Positions 36,307 through 46,394 of a DNA stretch of 64,000 nucleotides are shown in pieces (the stretch's first letter is position 1; each line of letters begins with the position of its first letter). A program made the position numbers and the translations under genes. Under the pieces are notes generated by a model. That model saw nothing but the letters and a program-made list of their open reading frames with translations. It was not told the DNA's origin and ran no database searches. This stretch comes from Deltaproteobacteria bacterium. GTDB taxonomy: Bacteria; Myxococcota; Myxococcia; Myxococcales; SZAS-1. The DNA is taken from contig JAFEBB010000024.1 of assembly GCA_018266075.1 (NCBI GenBank), positions 35,247-99,246 of the forward strand, given 5' to 3'.

Positions 36307-39014
36307 TTCTTGGTTCCGGGATCCACCATCATGATGTCCTGCGGGTCGGCCTGACCCGCGGGCGCGGCGGCGTCCTTGGGCTGCGTGCCGTCGACGAAGT
36401 ATTCCATGCGGCCCGAGAACTCGTCGGCGGCGAGCTTTCCGCTCCGCGGATCGATGCGCACGCTGATGATTCCTGCAGGCGGCGCGAAATCCAGCGAGGG
36501 CCGGTCCTTGAGCGCCTGCTGCATGAACGACATCCACATGGGCAACGCGGCGTGCGCGCCGGTCTCCTCGTGGCCCATGCGGTCGTGGTTATCGAAGCCG
36601 GTCCACGCGGCCGCGACGAGATCCGGCGAGTAGCCCACGAACCACGCGTCGCGCTGATCTTGCGCGGTGCCGGTCTTGCCCGCGAGCGGCCGGTTCAAGC
36701 TCATGGCGCGGCGGCCGGTGCCTTGATCGTCGCTGATCACACTCTCCATCACGGCCGTGGTGAGGAACGCGACGGCGGGCGGAATGGTCTCCTGCGGCTG
36801 CGCGATGTGGCTCTCGAGCACCTGGCCCGAGTGATCGGTCACCTTGAGCAGCATGATCGGATCCGCGCGCTTTCCGCCAGCCGCGAACGTGGCGTACGCG
36901 TTGGCGTGCTCGAGCGGCGTCACCTCGGCAGTGCCGAGTGCGATGGTGAAGTTCTGCGGAATCGGCGAGGTGATGCCCGCGCGGCGCGCCATGTCGATGA
37001 CCGGATCCGGCCCGAGATCTTCGATGAGCCGCACGGCCACGGTGTTCTTCGATTCGGCGAGCGCCTGGCGCAGCGTCATCGGCCCGTCGAAGCTGTCCTT
37101 CTCGAAGTTGACGGGCTTCCACTCCTTGCCCGTCCACGGATCGCGAATCAGCTCCGGCGCGTCCACCACGATCGTCGCTGGCGAATACTTGGGCGTCGAG
37201 AACGCGGCGGCCCAGACGTACGGCTTGAAGCTACTGCCCGGCTGCCGATGCGCCTGCGTGGCGCGGTTGAACTTGCTCTTGTTGAAGTCGCTGCCGCCCA
37301 CGAGCGCGAGCACGCTGCGCGTGGCGGGATCGATGGCCACGAACGCGCCCTGCACTTCCGGATCCTGATCCAGCTTCGCGGGGATCACGGCCTTCGCGTC
37401 CTTCGGGAGCTCGCCCACCTGCACCAGCACCACGTCACCGGGCGCGAGCACCTTGTCGATGCTGGCGGGCTTGGGCGTGTGCGATGCGGGGTTGTACGGC
37501 CGCGCCCACTTGAGGTCGTCGAAGCGCAGCTGCGCCACGGGCCCGCCGAGATCCACGAGCGCCGTGCCCGCCTTCGCGTCGACGTCCGTCACCACACCGC
37601 CGAGGCGCACGCCGGCCTCGAGCACGCGCACGCGCGACCAGCTCGCGACGGCCTTGAGCCCACGCGCGGCAATGTCCGGCGAGAGCCGCGAGAGATCCCA
37701 CGCCACGCGCGCGCCCGGCTCGCGCGGGATGCCCTTCTGCAGCCGGTCGTTGAGGAGCGCGCGCAGATCCGAGACCACGGGCAGCGTCGATGACGGCGCC
37801 GCGCGCGCCTTCGACGGCGTCGCCACAGACTTCGACTCCTCCGGGCGCGTGTCGTTGTCTTCGTCCTCGGGCGAGTCGGCTTCTTCGTCGGTCGCCGGCG
37901 GCTTCGGCGCGGGTCCGGCCTTGTCGGTGGGCGCCTCGCCGAGGTGCGCGAGCGGCCCGCGATAGCCCTGGCGCTTGTCGAGCTCGCGCAGGCCCGTGTC
38001 CACGGCGGCGTCGGCGTAGCGCTGCAGCTTCGGGTCCATGGCGATCTGGATCGAGAGCCCGCCCTCGTAGAGCTTGTCCGCGCCGTAGGTCTGCTCGAGC
38101 TGCTTGCGCACCTCCTCGAGGTAATACGGCCCGGGCAACGGCGGCTGGCGCGGCGCGAGGACGATGGGCCGCTTGATCTCCGCGTCGGCGACGGCCTGCG
38201 TGATGTAGCCGTTCTTGGCCATCTGCTGCAGCACGTAGGTCTGCCGGCCCTTCGCAGCCTTCGGATCGGTGATCGGGTTGAGCCGGTTGGGCGACTGCGG
38301 AATGCCCGCGAGCAGCGCCGCTTCGCCGAGCGTGAGCTTCCGCGCGGTGTGGCCGAAGTAGTACTGCGAGGCCTCTTCGATGCCGTAGCGCTCGTGGCCG
38401 TAATAGATCTGGTTCAGGTACAGCGCGAGGATCTCCTCCTTCGAGAGGTTCTGCTCCAGGCGCCGCGCGAGGATGGCCTCCTTGATCTTGCGGCTCCAAC
38501 GCCGCTCGGGCGTGAGCAAGAAGGTCTTCACCACCTGCTGGGTGATGGTGGACGCGCCGCTCTTGATGCCCACGTGGAGCGCGTCCTTCACGAGAGCTAT
38601 CGCGATATGTCGATAATCCAGGCCGCCGTGCTTGTAGAAGTCGGCGTCCTCGGCGGAGATCACCGCCTTCTTCATCAGCTCGGGGATCTCTTCTTTCGCG
38701 AGCACCGTGCGGCGCTCATGGAAGAACTCGCCGCAATTCGAACCGTCCTGGCAGTAGACGCGGCTCACCTGCTTGGGCCGGTAGTCGGTGAGCGCGTCGA
38801 ACTTGGGGAGGTCGCGGTCGTAGTAGACGAACGAGCCGACCACCATTCCGCCCGCGGCGACCACGCCCAGCACGCCGAGCAGCACCAGCCGCTTGAACAC
38901 CTGCCAGCCGCGCGAGGGCTTCTTCGGCGTCTCGGCTTCGGGCGTGGCAGCTGGCGCGGGCGGCGGCACGAGCGCGGACTTCGGTGGCGGGGCGTTGGGC
39001 TCGAGGTCGGGCAT
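36303..39014 (-). CDS. mrcA: Bifunctional penicillin-binding protein 1A
   Basis: A 903-residue class A PBP that polymerises and cross-links peptidoglycan. A cytoplasmic Pro-rich tail and membrane span (about 41-63) precede the GT51 domain with AEDADFYKHGG (catalytic Glu122) and GASTITQQ. The OB-like linker is broken by an acidic, Lys-rich insert (about 365-410). The transpeptidase has the nucleophile motif SSFK in RQPGSSFKP, the SxN motif as SKN, and KTGTAQ. The ATG at 39014 is chosen over an upstream in-frame start. It is the first of four genes linked by 4-base overlaps or direct abutment (PBP1A, FG-GAP, SBP, histidine kinase). Confidence 0.93.
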   Translation of the reverse strand: MPDLEPNAPPPKSALVPPPAPAATPEAETPKKPSRGWQVFKRLVLLGVLGVVAAGGMVVGSFVYYDRDLPKFDALTDYRPKQVSRVYCQDGSNCGEFFHERRTVLAKEEIPELMKKAVISAEDADFYKHGGLDYRHIAIALVKDALHVGIKSGASTITQQVVKTFLLTPERRWSRKIKEAILARRLEQNLSKEEILALYLNQIYYGHERYGIEEASQYYFGHTARKLTLGEAALLAGIPQSPNRLNPITDPKAAKGRQTYVLQQMAKNGYITQAVADAEIKRPIVLAPRQPPLPGPYYLEEVRKQLEQTYGADKLYEGGLSIQIAMDPKLQRYADAAVDTGLRELDKRQGYRGPLAHLGEAPTDKAGPAPKPPATDEEADSPEDEDNDTRPEESKSVATPSKARAAPSSTLPVVSDLRALLNDRLQKGIPREPGARVAWDLSRLSPDIAARGLKAVASWSRVRVLEAGVRLGGVVTDVDAKAGTALVDLGGPVAQLRFDDLKWARPYNPASHTPKPASIDKVLAPGDVVLVQVGELPKDAKAVIPAKLDQDPEVQGAFVAIDPATRSVLALVGGSDFNKSKFNRATQAHRQPGSSFKPYVWAAAFSTPKYSPATIVVDAPELIRDPWTGKEWKPVNFEKDSFDGPMTLRQALAESKNTVAVRLIEDLGPDPVIDMARRAGITSPIPQNFTIALGTAEVTPLEHANAYATFAAGGKRADPIMLLKVTDHSGQVLESHIAQPQETIPPAVAFLTTAVMESVISDDQGTGRRAMSLNRPLAGKTGTAQDQRDAWFVGYSPDLVAAAWTGFDNHDRMGHEETGAHAALPMWMSFMQQALKDRPSLDFAPPAGIISVRIDPRSGKLAADEFSGRMEYFVDGTQPKDAAAPAGQADPQDIMMVDPGTKK

Positions 39015-39138
39015 GGCGCGGGTCCCAGGAGAGATGCGGTGCGCGGTCAAGTCAACCTCCGAGAAACGCGCGCGGCGGGCGAGGGCCGGAAACCCGTCCG
39101 GACCTCAACCCGCCGCCGCGCTGCTTGCTTCCGCTCGG

Positions 39139-40185
39139 TCACTTCACCGCGGCCGGCGGGATGGCGGGGTTCATCACCGGCGTCGTGGGGTCGATGGCGG
39201 GGATCGCGGGCGAGACGGGCATGCCGCCGTCGGTGTGGGCGTCGAGGAGCTCGTCGTCGGGGCTCACCACCTCCACGTCGCTCGACGTCTCCGCGGCGGC
39301 CACGTTCGCGAGCCGGCCCAGGTTCACGTGCGCGGCCACATAGCCGGGCTTGATCATCGTGGCCTTGGTGAAGGCCGCCTTGGCCGCCTCCACCTTGCCG
39401 AGCTTCTCTTCGGCGAGGCCAAGGTTGTTCTGGATCATCGCCACGTCCGGCGCGAGCGTGGCCGCGTTCACCAGCGCCTCTTCGGCCTGCTGGTACTTGC
39501 CCGCGAGCAGGTACGCGTAGCCCAGGTTGTTGAAGGCGAAGGCGTGTCCCGGGTCGAGCTGGGTGGCGCCCTTGAAGCTGTCGATGGCCTCGCGGACCTT
39601 GCCCATGCCGAGGTACGCGCGGCCGCGCAGGTGGTAGGCCTCGGCGTCGCCGGTGTCGCGGATGAGCGCCTCGTTCGCGCTCTTGGCCGCGGCCGCGAAG
39701 TCGCCGCGCTCGAGCTGCATGCGCGCGAGCTTCTCCATGGGCTCGCTGTCGTCGGGATCCACATCCGCGAGCTGGGCGTACGCGGCCTCGGCGAGCTCCG
39801 GCTGCTTCTGCGTGCGCGCCAGCGCGGCCAGCTCGCGGAGCGTGTCCTCGTCACCGGGGTCGTCATAGACGGCCTTGCGCAGCTCTTCGATCGCGCCGTC
39901 GGGATCGCCCTTCTCCATGGCCTGCGCGGCCGAGAGGTGATCCACATCGTCGTCGGGATCGTCGTGCGAGAGCATGAGCACGCTCTCCTCGTCCTCGTCG
40001 TTCTCGGGTTCGACATCGGTCGCGCCCGAGTCGGGGATGCTGGCGATCTCGGGCTTGGGCTCGGCGATCGGCGCGACGGCGACGGGCGCGGGCGTGACGT
40101 ACGGCTGGGCGTTGGACTTGCCGCGCTCGGTGCAACCAGCGGTGAGGCCGATGGCGAGCAGGGCGGACAGCAGCTTGCGAGACAT
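39139..40185 (-). CDS. TPR lipoprotein
   Basis: A 348-residue lipoprotein with lipobox LTAGC (about Cys18) and GGAG before the ATG at 40185. A Pro/Ala-rich and then strongly acidic spacer (about 20-85) is followed by six or so TPR repeats (AYHLRGRAYLGMGKVREAIDSFKGATQLDPG is one complete unit in two stretches). The tail is Pro-rich and contains Asp/Thr. It lies 124 bases upstream of the PBP1A gene on the same strand. TPR lipoproteins often act as assembly partners of class A PBPs or secretion systems, so an envelope-assembly role is plausible. Confidence 0.85.
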   Translation of the reverse strand: MSRKLLSALLAIGLTAGCTERGKSNAQPYVTPAPVAVAPIAEPKPEIASIPDSGATDVEPENDEDEESVLMLSHDDPDDDVDHLSAAQAMEKGDPDGAIEELRKAVYDDPGDEDTLRELAALARTQKQPELAEAAYAQLADVDPDDSEPMEKLARMQLERGDFAAAAKSANEALIRDTGDAEAYHLRGRAYLGMGKVREAIDSFKGATQLDPGHAFAFNNLGYAYLLAGKYQQAEEALVNAATLAPDVAMIQNNLGLAEEKLGKVEAAKAAFTKATMIKPGYVAAHVNLGRLANVAAAETSSDVEVVSPDDELLDAHTDGGMPVSPAIPAIDPTTPVMNPAIPPAAVK

Positions 40186-40338
40186 GACGAGCTCCGAATT
40201 TTCGCGTCGGCGTGGTGTCGACCGCGTTCGGGAGCTCGTAATGCGTAGCCCGTGCCAGCCCGAAGACGGGCTCGGAGGCATGGTTTGGAGCGTGTTTACG
40301 CGATCTGCGGTTCCGTGGCCGCGCGGCCGCGGACGCAC

Positions 40339-41208
40339 TCAGAGCGTGACTTCGCCGCGTGCGATCTCGATCACACTTCCGCCGACGCGGATGTCGGTCG
40401 GTCGCGTACCGTCGAGGGCGCCGCGCACGTGGATCCGGCTCGGCCGCTGGATCTCGTCGCCCTGCGCGATCACCGCGCGCGCACCGGGCGCGAGCACGCC
40501 GTGCGCGAGCATCCAACCGGTGCACGCGCCCGCGGCAGATCCGGTCGCAGGATCTTCGGCGTACGGATCGAACATGCGCGCGTGCAGATGAACGCCCGCT
40601 TCCTCGCCAGGCGCGACGAGATACAGCCCATGCGCTCCAGTGCGCGCGAGCAGCGCCTCCATCGACGCGGGTGTCGGACGCACACGCTTGAGCACGCTGC
40701 GATCGCGCAGTGGAACCATGATGAACGGCAGTCCGGTCGAGCTGCGGCGCGCGGGCAGCTTCGGGTCCAGATCCGCCACTTCGAGATTTGCCGCGCGCGC
40801 GACATCCGCCGCAGGCAGGATCTCGCCGAGCACGGGATCGTTCTGGCGCATCTCGCCGAACGCGTGACCCGCGCGCGGCTCGAAGCGCACCGGAATCGGC
40901 CCCACGCCGAGCTCGAGCACGATCTCGTCGCGCGTGGTCGTCGTGTGCAGCACGGCCGCCGTGCCCAGCGTGGGATGGCCGGCGAACGGCAGCTCCTCGG
41001 CGGGCGTGAAGATGCGCACCCGCGCGCGCGTGGGAGCCGAGCCCGGCGGCTGGATGACGAAGGTGGTCTCGGCCTGGCGCGTCTCGCGGGCGAGCGCGGC
41101 CATCTCGGCGTCGCTGAGCTCGTGCGCGCGGGTGAAGACGGTGAGCCCGTTTCCGCAGAGCGGCTGGTCGGTGAAGACGTCGACGTGAACGAACGGAATG
41201 CGTCGCAT
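40339..41208 (-). CDS. PhzF-family isomerase-like protein
   Basis: A 289-residue protein with the diaminopimelate-epimerase fold. Family signatures: VDVFTDQPLCGNGLTVF at the N-terminus, the catalytic Glu in RQAETTFV, FAGHPTLGTA and EDPATGSAAGA. Family members catalyse proton-transfer isomerisations, as PhzF does in phenazine synthesis, but most stand-alone copies have unknown substrates, and no phenazine genes are nearby. The start ATG at 41208 lies 9 bases after the stop of the transglutaminase-like gene on the same strand, so the two are probably cotranscribed. Confidence 0.88.
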   Translation of the reverse strand: MRRIPFVHVDVFTDQPLCGNGLTVFTRAHELSDAEMAALARETRQAETTFVIQPPGSAPTRARVRIFTPAEELPFAGHPTLGTAAVLHTTTTRDEIVLELGVGPIPVRFEPRAGHAFGEMRQNDPVLGEILPAADVARAANLEVADLDPKLPARRSSTGLPFIMVPLRDRSVLKRVRPTPASMEALLARTGAHGLYLVAPGEEAGVHLHARMFDPYAEDPATGSAAGACTGWMLAHGVLAPGARAVIAQGDEIQRPSRIHVRGALDGTRPTDIRVGGSVIEIARGEVTL

Positions 41209-41217
41209 GGCGAGAAG

Positions 41218-42312
41218 CTACCTCGCGTCGACGCTCCACTTCATCGTCGGAAGCGCAAGCAAGCACCGCCCCGCGCGCAGCGGATCCGAATCGCCATCGC
41301 GACCGAAGGGGATGTGCTCGGGCCCGACAGGCGCCACGCCTCGCGAAGGATCCACACCGATCCAATTTCCGCTGACCTGCACTTCGTTCCAGGCGTGCGG
41401 CGCAAGCTCACCATCCTCGACGAGCACGCCGTACACCACGCGCGAGGGTAGCCCGCTTCCGGTCGCGAGCGCGTCGAACAGCTCCGCCTGGCCCACGCAG
41501 GAGCCCCGGCGCGCTTGCCACACGGACTCCGCGGTCTCGCCCGTGGGCGAGGTCGCGACGGGAACGATGGCCTGGTCGACGAAGTTCGCGAGCGCCGCGG
41601 CCGTGGCCCAGCGCGTGGTGGTCTTCAGCGAAAGACTCGAGGCGTTCCTGGACCACCGGCTGTCGCCGTGATGCTCGAGGGGTTCATCGCGAGGCGGCTG
41701 CGGCTTCTTCAGTTGCAGGTCCAGCGAGCAGTTGGTCGCTTCCGCGCGGACGCGCGCGTGCTCGACGCCGATGAGGTTGCTGAGAGCGTCCGCGCGACGC
41801 GTGCCAACAAAGAGATCGCGCGGCACGGGCAACGGTAGAGCTCCGGACTCCTGAAATCGGGCCTGCTGCGACGGGAGCTCGACGACGATGGGGCCGCCGT
41901 CGGCCAGGTCTGCCGTGAACGACTCGCCGAGCAGCGTGCCCGAGAGCGCGTCGCCGCGGCGCTCACCACACACCTGCCCCCGCTTGCCGTCGCGCTCGTC
42001 CTCGACGTCGATGCAGCGCCGCGCCTCGCGATCGCCAAACATCCACAGCGCGAGCGTGGAAGGCAGCGGCCCCTCGAGCGCGCGACCGTCGTCTGTGCGG
42101 CCGTGACCGCTGGCATCCGTGGTGGCGCCGAATTTCTGCGTGCTGAGCGCGTTTCCGCGCCGAACCACGGTGACCGACTCGTAGCGGAACTGCTTGCCGT
42201 CGAAGCTCACGTGCAGCGAGCCCACCCGCTCGCCCCGCAAGGTCCAGGCGAACGTGCGATCGAAGGTCGGCGGCGTCGAGGTGAGCGCGAGCGCGAGGAG
42301 CGCGGAGATCAT
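41218..42312 (-). CDS. Exported transglutaminase-like (cysteine peptidase fold) protein
   Basis: A 364-residue protein with a short signal peptide (MISALLALALTSTP). The first 220 residues are a beta-rich domain of unknown type. The transglutaminase-like core follows: nucleophile Cys in RRGSCVGQAELFDAL, His in HAWNEVQV and Asp in WIGVDPS, so the Cys-His-Asp triad is complete. Such proteins are usually periplasmic peptidases or amide-cleaving enzymes. The start is the ATG at 42312, one codon after an in-frame TTG. It is divergent from the zinc-ribbon/C39 gene at 42366. Confidence 0.85.
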   Translation of the reverse strand: MISALLALALTSTPPTFDRTFAWTLRGERVGSLHVSFDGKQFRYESVTVVRRGNALSTQKFGATTDASGHGRTDDGRALEGPLPSTLALWMFGDREARRCIDVEDERDGKRGQVCGERRGDALSGTLLGESFTADLADGGPIVVELPSQQARFQESGALPLPVPRDLFVGTRRADALSNLIGVEHARVRAEATNCSLDLQLKKPQPPRDEPLEHHGDSRWSRNASSLSLKTTTRWATAAALANFVDQAIVPVATSPTGETAESVWQARRGSCVGQAELFDALATGSGLPSRVVYGVLVEDGELAPHAWNEVQVSGNWIGVDPSRGVAPVGPEHIPFGRDGDSDPLRAGRCLLALPTMKWSVDAR

Positions 42313-42365
42313 CAAACCGATTCTCTCCCGTCGCGCGGCGAGCGCGAAATCGTTAGATAGGCTTC

Positions 42366-43187
42366 ATGCCGAACCCTTGCTCCGACTGCCAGGAACCCTT
42401 GCCTCTGGGCGTGCGTCACTGCCCGAGCTGCGGCGAAGCCGTGCGCGGCGGCCGTATGGCCAAGTGCCGCGCCTGCTCTGGCCCGCTCGAGCCCGGCTGG
42501 GCGTACTGCGCCGGCTGCGGTGAGAGGGCGCCGCCGAGCGCCGAGCGCGTGGAGCTGAAGCTCGCTTCGAGCGTGCGCTGCGCCGGCTGCCAGTCGCCCA
42601 TGCTCCCGCTCTTCGCCTGCTGCGTGAGCTGCGGCCGCCAGCGCGAAGATCCGCACGAGGAGTGCCCCGGCTGCGAGCGGCCCGTCGACGGCGAGTGGCT
42701 CTACTGCGGCGCCTGCGGCGATCGCATCGAGCACCTCTTCCATCTTCAGGAGCGCGGCTTCAGCTGTGGCGCGGCGGCGGTTCGCAACGCGCTCTCCGTG
42801 CTCGGCATCCGCCAGGACGAGCCGTACCTGCGCTCGGTGATGGGCTCGCGGCCGTTCCACGGCACCAGCGACGCGGGCTTCAAGCTGGCCGCGCAGGCCT
42901 TCAACCTCGAGCACGAGCACATCGTGGAGGGCAGCCTGGAGAAGCTGCGCGGCGAGCTCGCGCGCGGAAATCCCGTCGTCGTCGATTGGCGGCATGGCGC
43001 GCACTACGTCTGCGCGGTCGCGGCCACGGAGACGCACGTGGTGTTCGTGGATTCGAACCCGCGCGACGCCGACATCGTGCGGCTGCTCACCCACGCGCGC
43101 TTCTGCCAGCTCTGGTGGGACGACGAGGACAAAGAGAAGCGGCAGCACGCGATGCACGTCTATCGCCGGCCGGGGGGCGCGCGATGA
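42366..43187 (+). CDS. Four zinc ribbons fused to a C39-like cysteine peptidase domain
   Basis: A 273-residue protein. Residues 1-120 hold four consecutive zinc ribbons: CSDC/CPSC, CRAC/CAGC, CAGC/CVSC and CPGC/CGAC. Residues 125-265 look like a papain-fold C39-type domain: Cys134 in RGFSCGAAAVRNAL, His213 in GAHYVCAVA and Asp229 in VVFVDSNP form a plausible triad. C39 peptidases normally cleave double-glycine leaders inside ABC exporters. Here there is no exporter and no signal peptide, so the enzyme would be cytoplasmic. Its stop overlaps the xthA start by four bases (ATGA). The cytoplasmic substrate is unknown. Confidence 0.8.
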   Translation: MPNPCSDCQEPLPLGVRHCPSCGEAVRGGRMAKCRACSGPLEPGWAYCAGCGERAPPSAERVELKLASSVRCAGCQSPMLPLFACCVSCGRQREDPHEECPGCERPVDGEWLYCGACGDRIEHLFHLQERGFSCGAAAVRNALSVLGIRQDEPYLRSVMGSRPFHGTSDAGFKLAAQAFNLEHEHIVEGSLEKLRGELARGNPVVVDWRHGAHYVCAVAATETHVVFVDSNPRDADIVRLLTHARFCQLWWDDEDKEKRQHAMHVYRRPGGAR

Positions 43188-43948
43188 AGCTGGCGACGTG
43201 GAACGTGAACGGCATCCGCGCGGCGCACCGCGGCGGCTTCGCGAAGTGGTTCAAGCAGAATGAGCTCGACGTCCTCTGCCTGCAGGAAGTGAAGGCGACG
43301 GAAGACGACCTCACGCCCGCGCAGCGCAACCCGGGCCGCTACAACGCCTGGTGGCACTCGGCGGAGAAGAAGGGCTACAGCGGCGTCGCGATCTTTTCGA
43401 AGCAGGAGCCGAACAAGATCCAGGTCGGGCTCGGCGACAAGAAGTTCGATCGCGAGGGCCGCGTGCTCATCGCGGAGTTCCCGAGCTTCACGATCATGAG
43501 CGCGTACTTCCCCAACTCGCAGCGCGACCACGCGCGGCTCCCGTACAAGCTCGCCTTCTGCCGGCGGATGTTCGCGGAGTGCGTCGAGCGCACGCAGCGC
43601 GGCCAGAACGTGATCGTGTGCGGCGACTTCAACATCGCGCACGAGGAGCGCGACCTCGCGAATCCCAAGTCGAATCGCGACAACGCGGGCTTCCTCCCGC
43701 AAGAGCGCGCCTGGATGACGAAGTTCCTCGGCGCCGGCTTCCGCGATGCGTTCCGCCACTTCGTGCAGGACGGTGGGCACTACACCTTCTGGAACCAGCG
43801 GCCCGGCGTGCGCGAAAAGAACGTGGGCTGGCGGCTCGACGGCTTCGTGTGCAGCGAGTCGCTCGTTGACCGGCTGAAGGGCGTGGAGCACCAGACGAAG
43901 GTGCGCGGCTCGGATCACTGCCCGGTGGTGCTCGAGTTGAAGGACTGA
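43184..43948 (+). CDS. xthA: Exodeoxyribonuclease III
   Basis: A 254-residue AP endonuclease and 3'-5' exonuclease of base excision repair. Motifs: ATWNVNGIRA, catalytic LQEVK (Glu), SAYFPNSQ, the active-site GDFNIAHEERDL, WRLDGFVCS and the terminal GSDHCPV with the catalytic His. The length is normal. It is translationally coupled to the upstream zinc-ribbon/C39 gene by an ATGA overlap. Confidence 0.95.
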   Translation: MKLATWNVNGIRAAHRGGFAKWFKQNELDVLCLQEVKATEDDLTPAQRNPGRYNAWWHSAEKKGYSGVAIFSKQEPNKIQVGLGDKKFDREGRVLIAEFPSFTIMSAYFPNSQRDHARLPYKLAFCRRMFAECVERTQRGQNVIVCGDFNIAHEERDLANPKSNRDNAGFLPQERAWMTKFLGAGFRDAFRHFVQDGGHYTFWNQRPGVREKNVGWRLDGFVCSESLVDRLKGVEHQTKVRGSDHCPVVLELKD

Positions 43949-43951
43949 AAC

Positions 43952-43979
43952 CAGCCGCGAGCCACCAGCCACCGGCCAC
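43952..43979. repeat. Degenerate intergenic 4 x 7-bp repeat
   Basis: CAGCCGC, GAGCCAC, CAGCCAC, CGGCCAC (opposite strand GTGGCCG and variants), just after the xthA stop. It is the same heptamer family as 16785-16812. Confidence 0.6.
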
Positions 43980-44034
43980 CCATCCGCGGCTCCTTGCTCC
44001 AAGCAGATCGCACCCGTACAGTGCGCCGCCCGCC

Positions 44035-44892
44035 ATGGCCGAAACCTGGACCGTCTTGAAGCTCATCCAGTGGACGAGCGACTTCTTCGGCAAGAAGGGC
44101 GTCGACGCGCCGCGGCTCACCGCCGAGCTGCTCCTCTCTGACGTGCTCGCCGTCTCGCGCGTGAAGCTCTACATGGCCTTCGATCAGCCCGTGCAGAAGG
44201 ACGAGCTCGCGAGGTTCCGCGCGCTCATCGAGCGCCGCGTCGCCGGCGAGCCGACCGCGTACCTGCTCGGCAAGCGCGAGTTCTACGGCCGCAGCTTCAA
44301 CGTCGATCCGCGCGTGCTCGTGCCGCGACCCGAGACCGAGCGGCTCGTCGAGCAGGTGCTCGCTGCGCTGCCGAAAGACGAGCCCCAGCGCGTGCTCGAT
44401 CTGTGCACGGGCAGCTGCTGCATCGCCGCCACACTCGCGGCCGAGCGGCCGCACTGGCGCGTGCTCGCAACCGACATTTCTTCCGATGCGCTCGCGGTCG
44501 CGAAGGCGAACGTCGAGGCGCTGGGCGTCGCGGATCGCGTGGAGTTGCGCCAGGGAGATCTCTTCGCACCCGCAGCGGACATGCGCTTTCACGCGGTGGT
44601 CTCGAATCCGCCCTACGTCGCCGCGAGCGCGCTCCCGACGCTCCCGCGCGAGGTCCAACGCGAGCCGCACCTGGCGCTGCTCTCCGGCCCGCAGGGCATG
44701 GACGCGATCACGAAGATCGCCACCGACGCGCCCGCGCACCTCGAGCCGAATGGGCTCTTGGCGCTGGAGATTGGCGACGACCAGAAGACCCTGGTCCAGG
44801 ACTTGCTGAACCGGCTGGCGTACCGCGACGTGCAGGTGCTCGCCGACTGGGCGGGCAAAGACCGCGTCGCCATGGCGCGCAGGCCGGAATAG
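44035..44892 (+). CDS. prmC: Release-factor glutamine methyltransferase PrmC
   Basis: A 285-residue SAM-dependent enzyme that methylates the GGQ glutamine of peptide-chain release factors. An N-terminal helical domain (1-90) precedes a Rossmann methyltransferase with substrate motif NPPYV at 191-195 and PRPETERLVE at 98-107. SAM motif I reads DLCTGSCCIA, with cysteines where most homologues have glycine (DLGTGSGCIA); this is unusual but probably tolerated. It is followed after 9 bases by murA, an arrangement often seen in related bacteria. Confidence 0.93.
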   Translation: MAETWTVLKLIQWTSDFFGKKGVDAPRLTAELLLSDVLAVSRVKLYMAFDQPVQKDELARFRALIERRVAGEPTAYLLGKREFYGRSFNVDPRVLVPRPETERLVEQVLAALPKDEPQRVLDLCTGSCCIAATLAAERPHWRVLATDISSDALAVAKANVEALGVADRVELRQGDLFAPAADMRFHAVVSNPPYVAASALPTLPREVQREPHLALLSGPQGMDAITKIATDAPAHLEPNGLLALEIGDDQKTLVQDLLNRLAYRDVQVLADWAGKDRVAMARRPE

Positions 44893-44901
44893 AGGACATC
44901 G

Positions 44902-46176
<1,275 letters not shown>

Positions 46177-46206
46177 ATCGCGGGTCCAGATCCGTCCCGG
46201 GAAGCT

Positions 46207-46234
46207 CCACGATTGCGCCCCTGTTGTGGTTTTT
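46207..46234 (+). terminator. Possible Rho-independent terminator after murA
   Basis: CCACGA (46207-46212) pairs with TTGTGG (46224-46229), with one G-T wobble. It is followed directly by TTTTT, 31 bases after the murA stop. The stem is short, so efficiency is uncertain. Confidence 0.45.
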
Positions 46235-46282
46235 GTGGGACCGAAGCCACGTCTGCGGTTGAAATGCGCAAATCGCGCGTTC

Positions 46283-46296
46283 TAACATCGCAGGTA
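46283..46296. repeat. Near copy of the 14-mer palindrome (TAAC-N6-GGTA)
   Basis: TAAC ATCGCA GGTA, one base off the exact motif, in the murA to zinc-ribbon gap. Its spacer lacks the AAA/GAA core, so it is the weakest member. Confidence 0.25.
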
Positions 46297-46394
46297 CGAG
46301 GGGCAGCCGGAGGACCGGCCGCTCCCAGCGCCGATGCGGAACCGTCACCAGGCCCTATACCGGGCAATGATTGAGAAGGCGCCAGGCGGCGTCG

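Noticed and set aside
31910..40185. ABC peptide transporter operon
   Set aside because: Only the binding protein is present; neither permease nor ATPase genes occur in or around the cluster.
42366..43187. Bacteriocin export locus suggested by the C39-like domain
   Set aside because: There is no ABC exporter, double-glycine precursor or signal peptide; the domain is fused to zinc ribbons instead.
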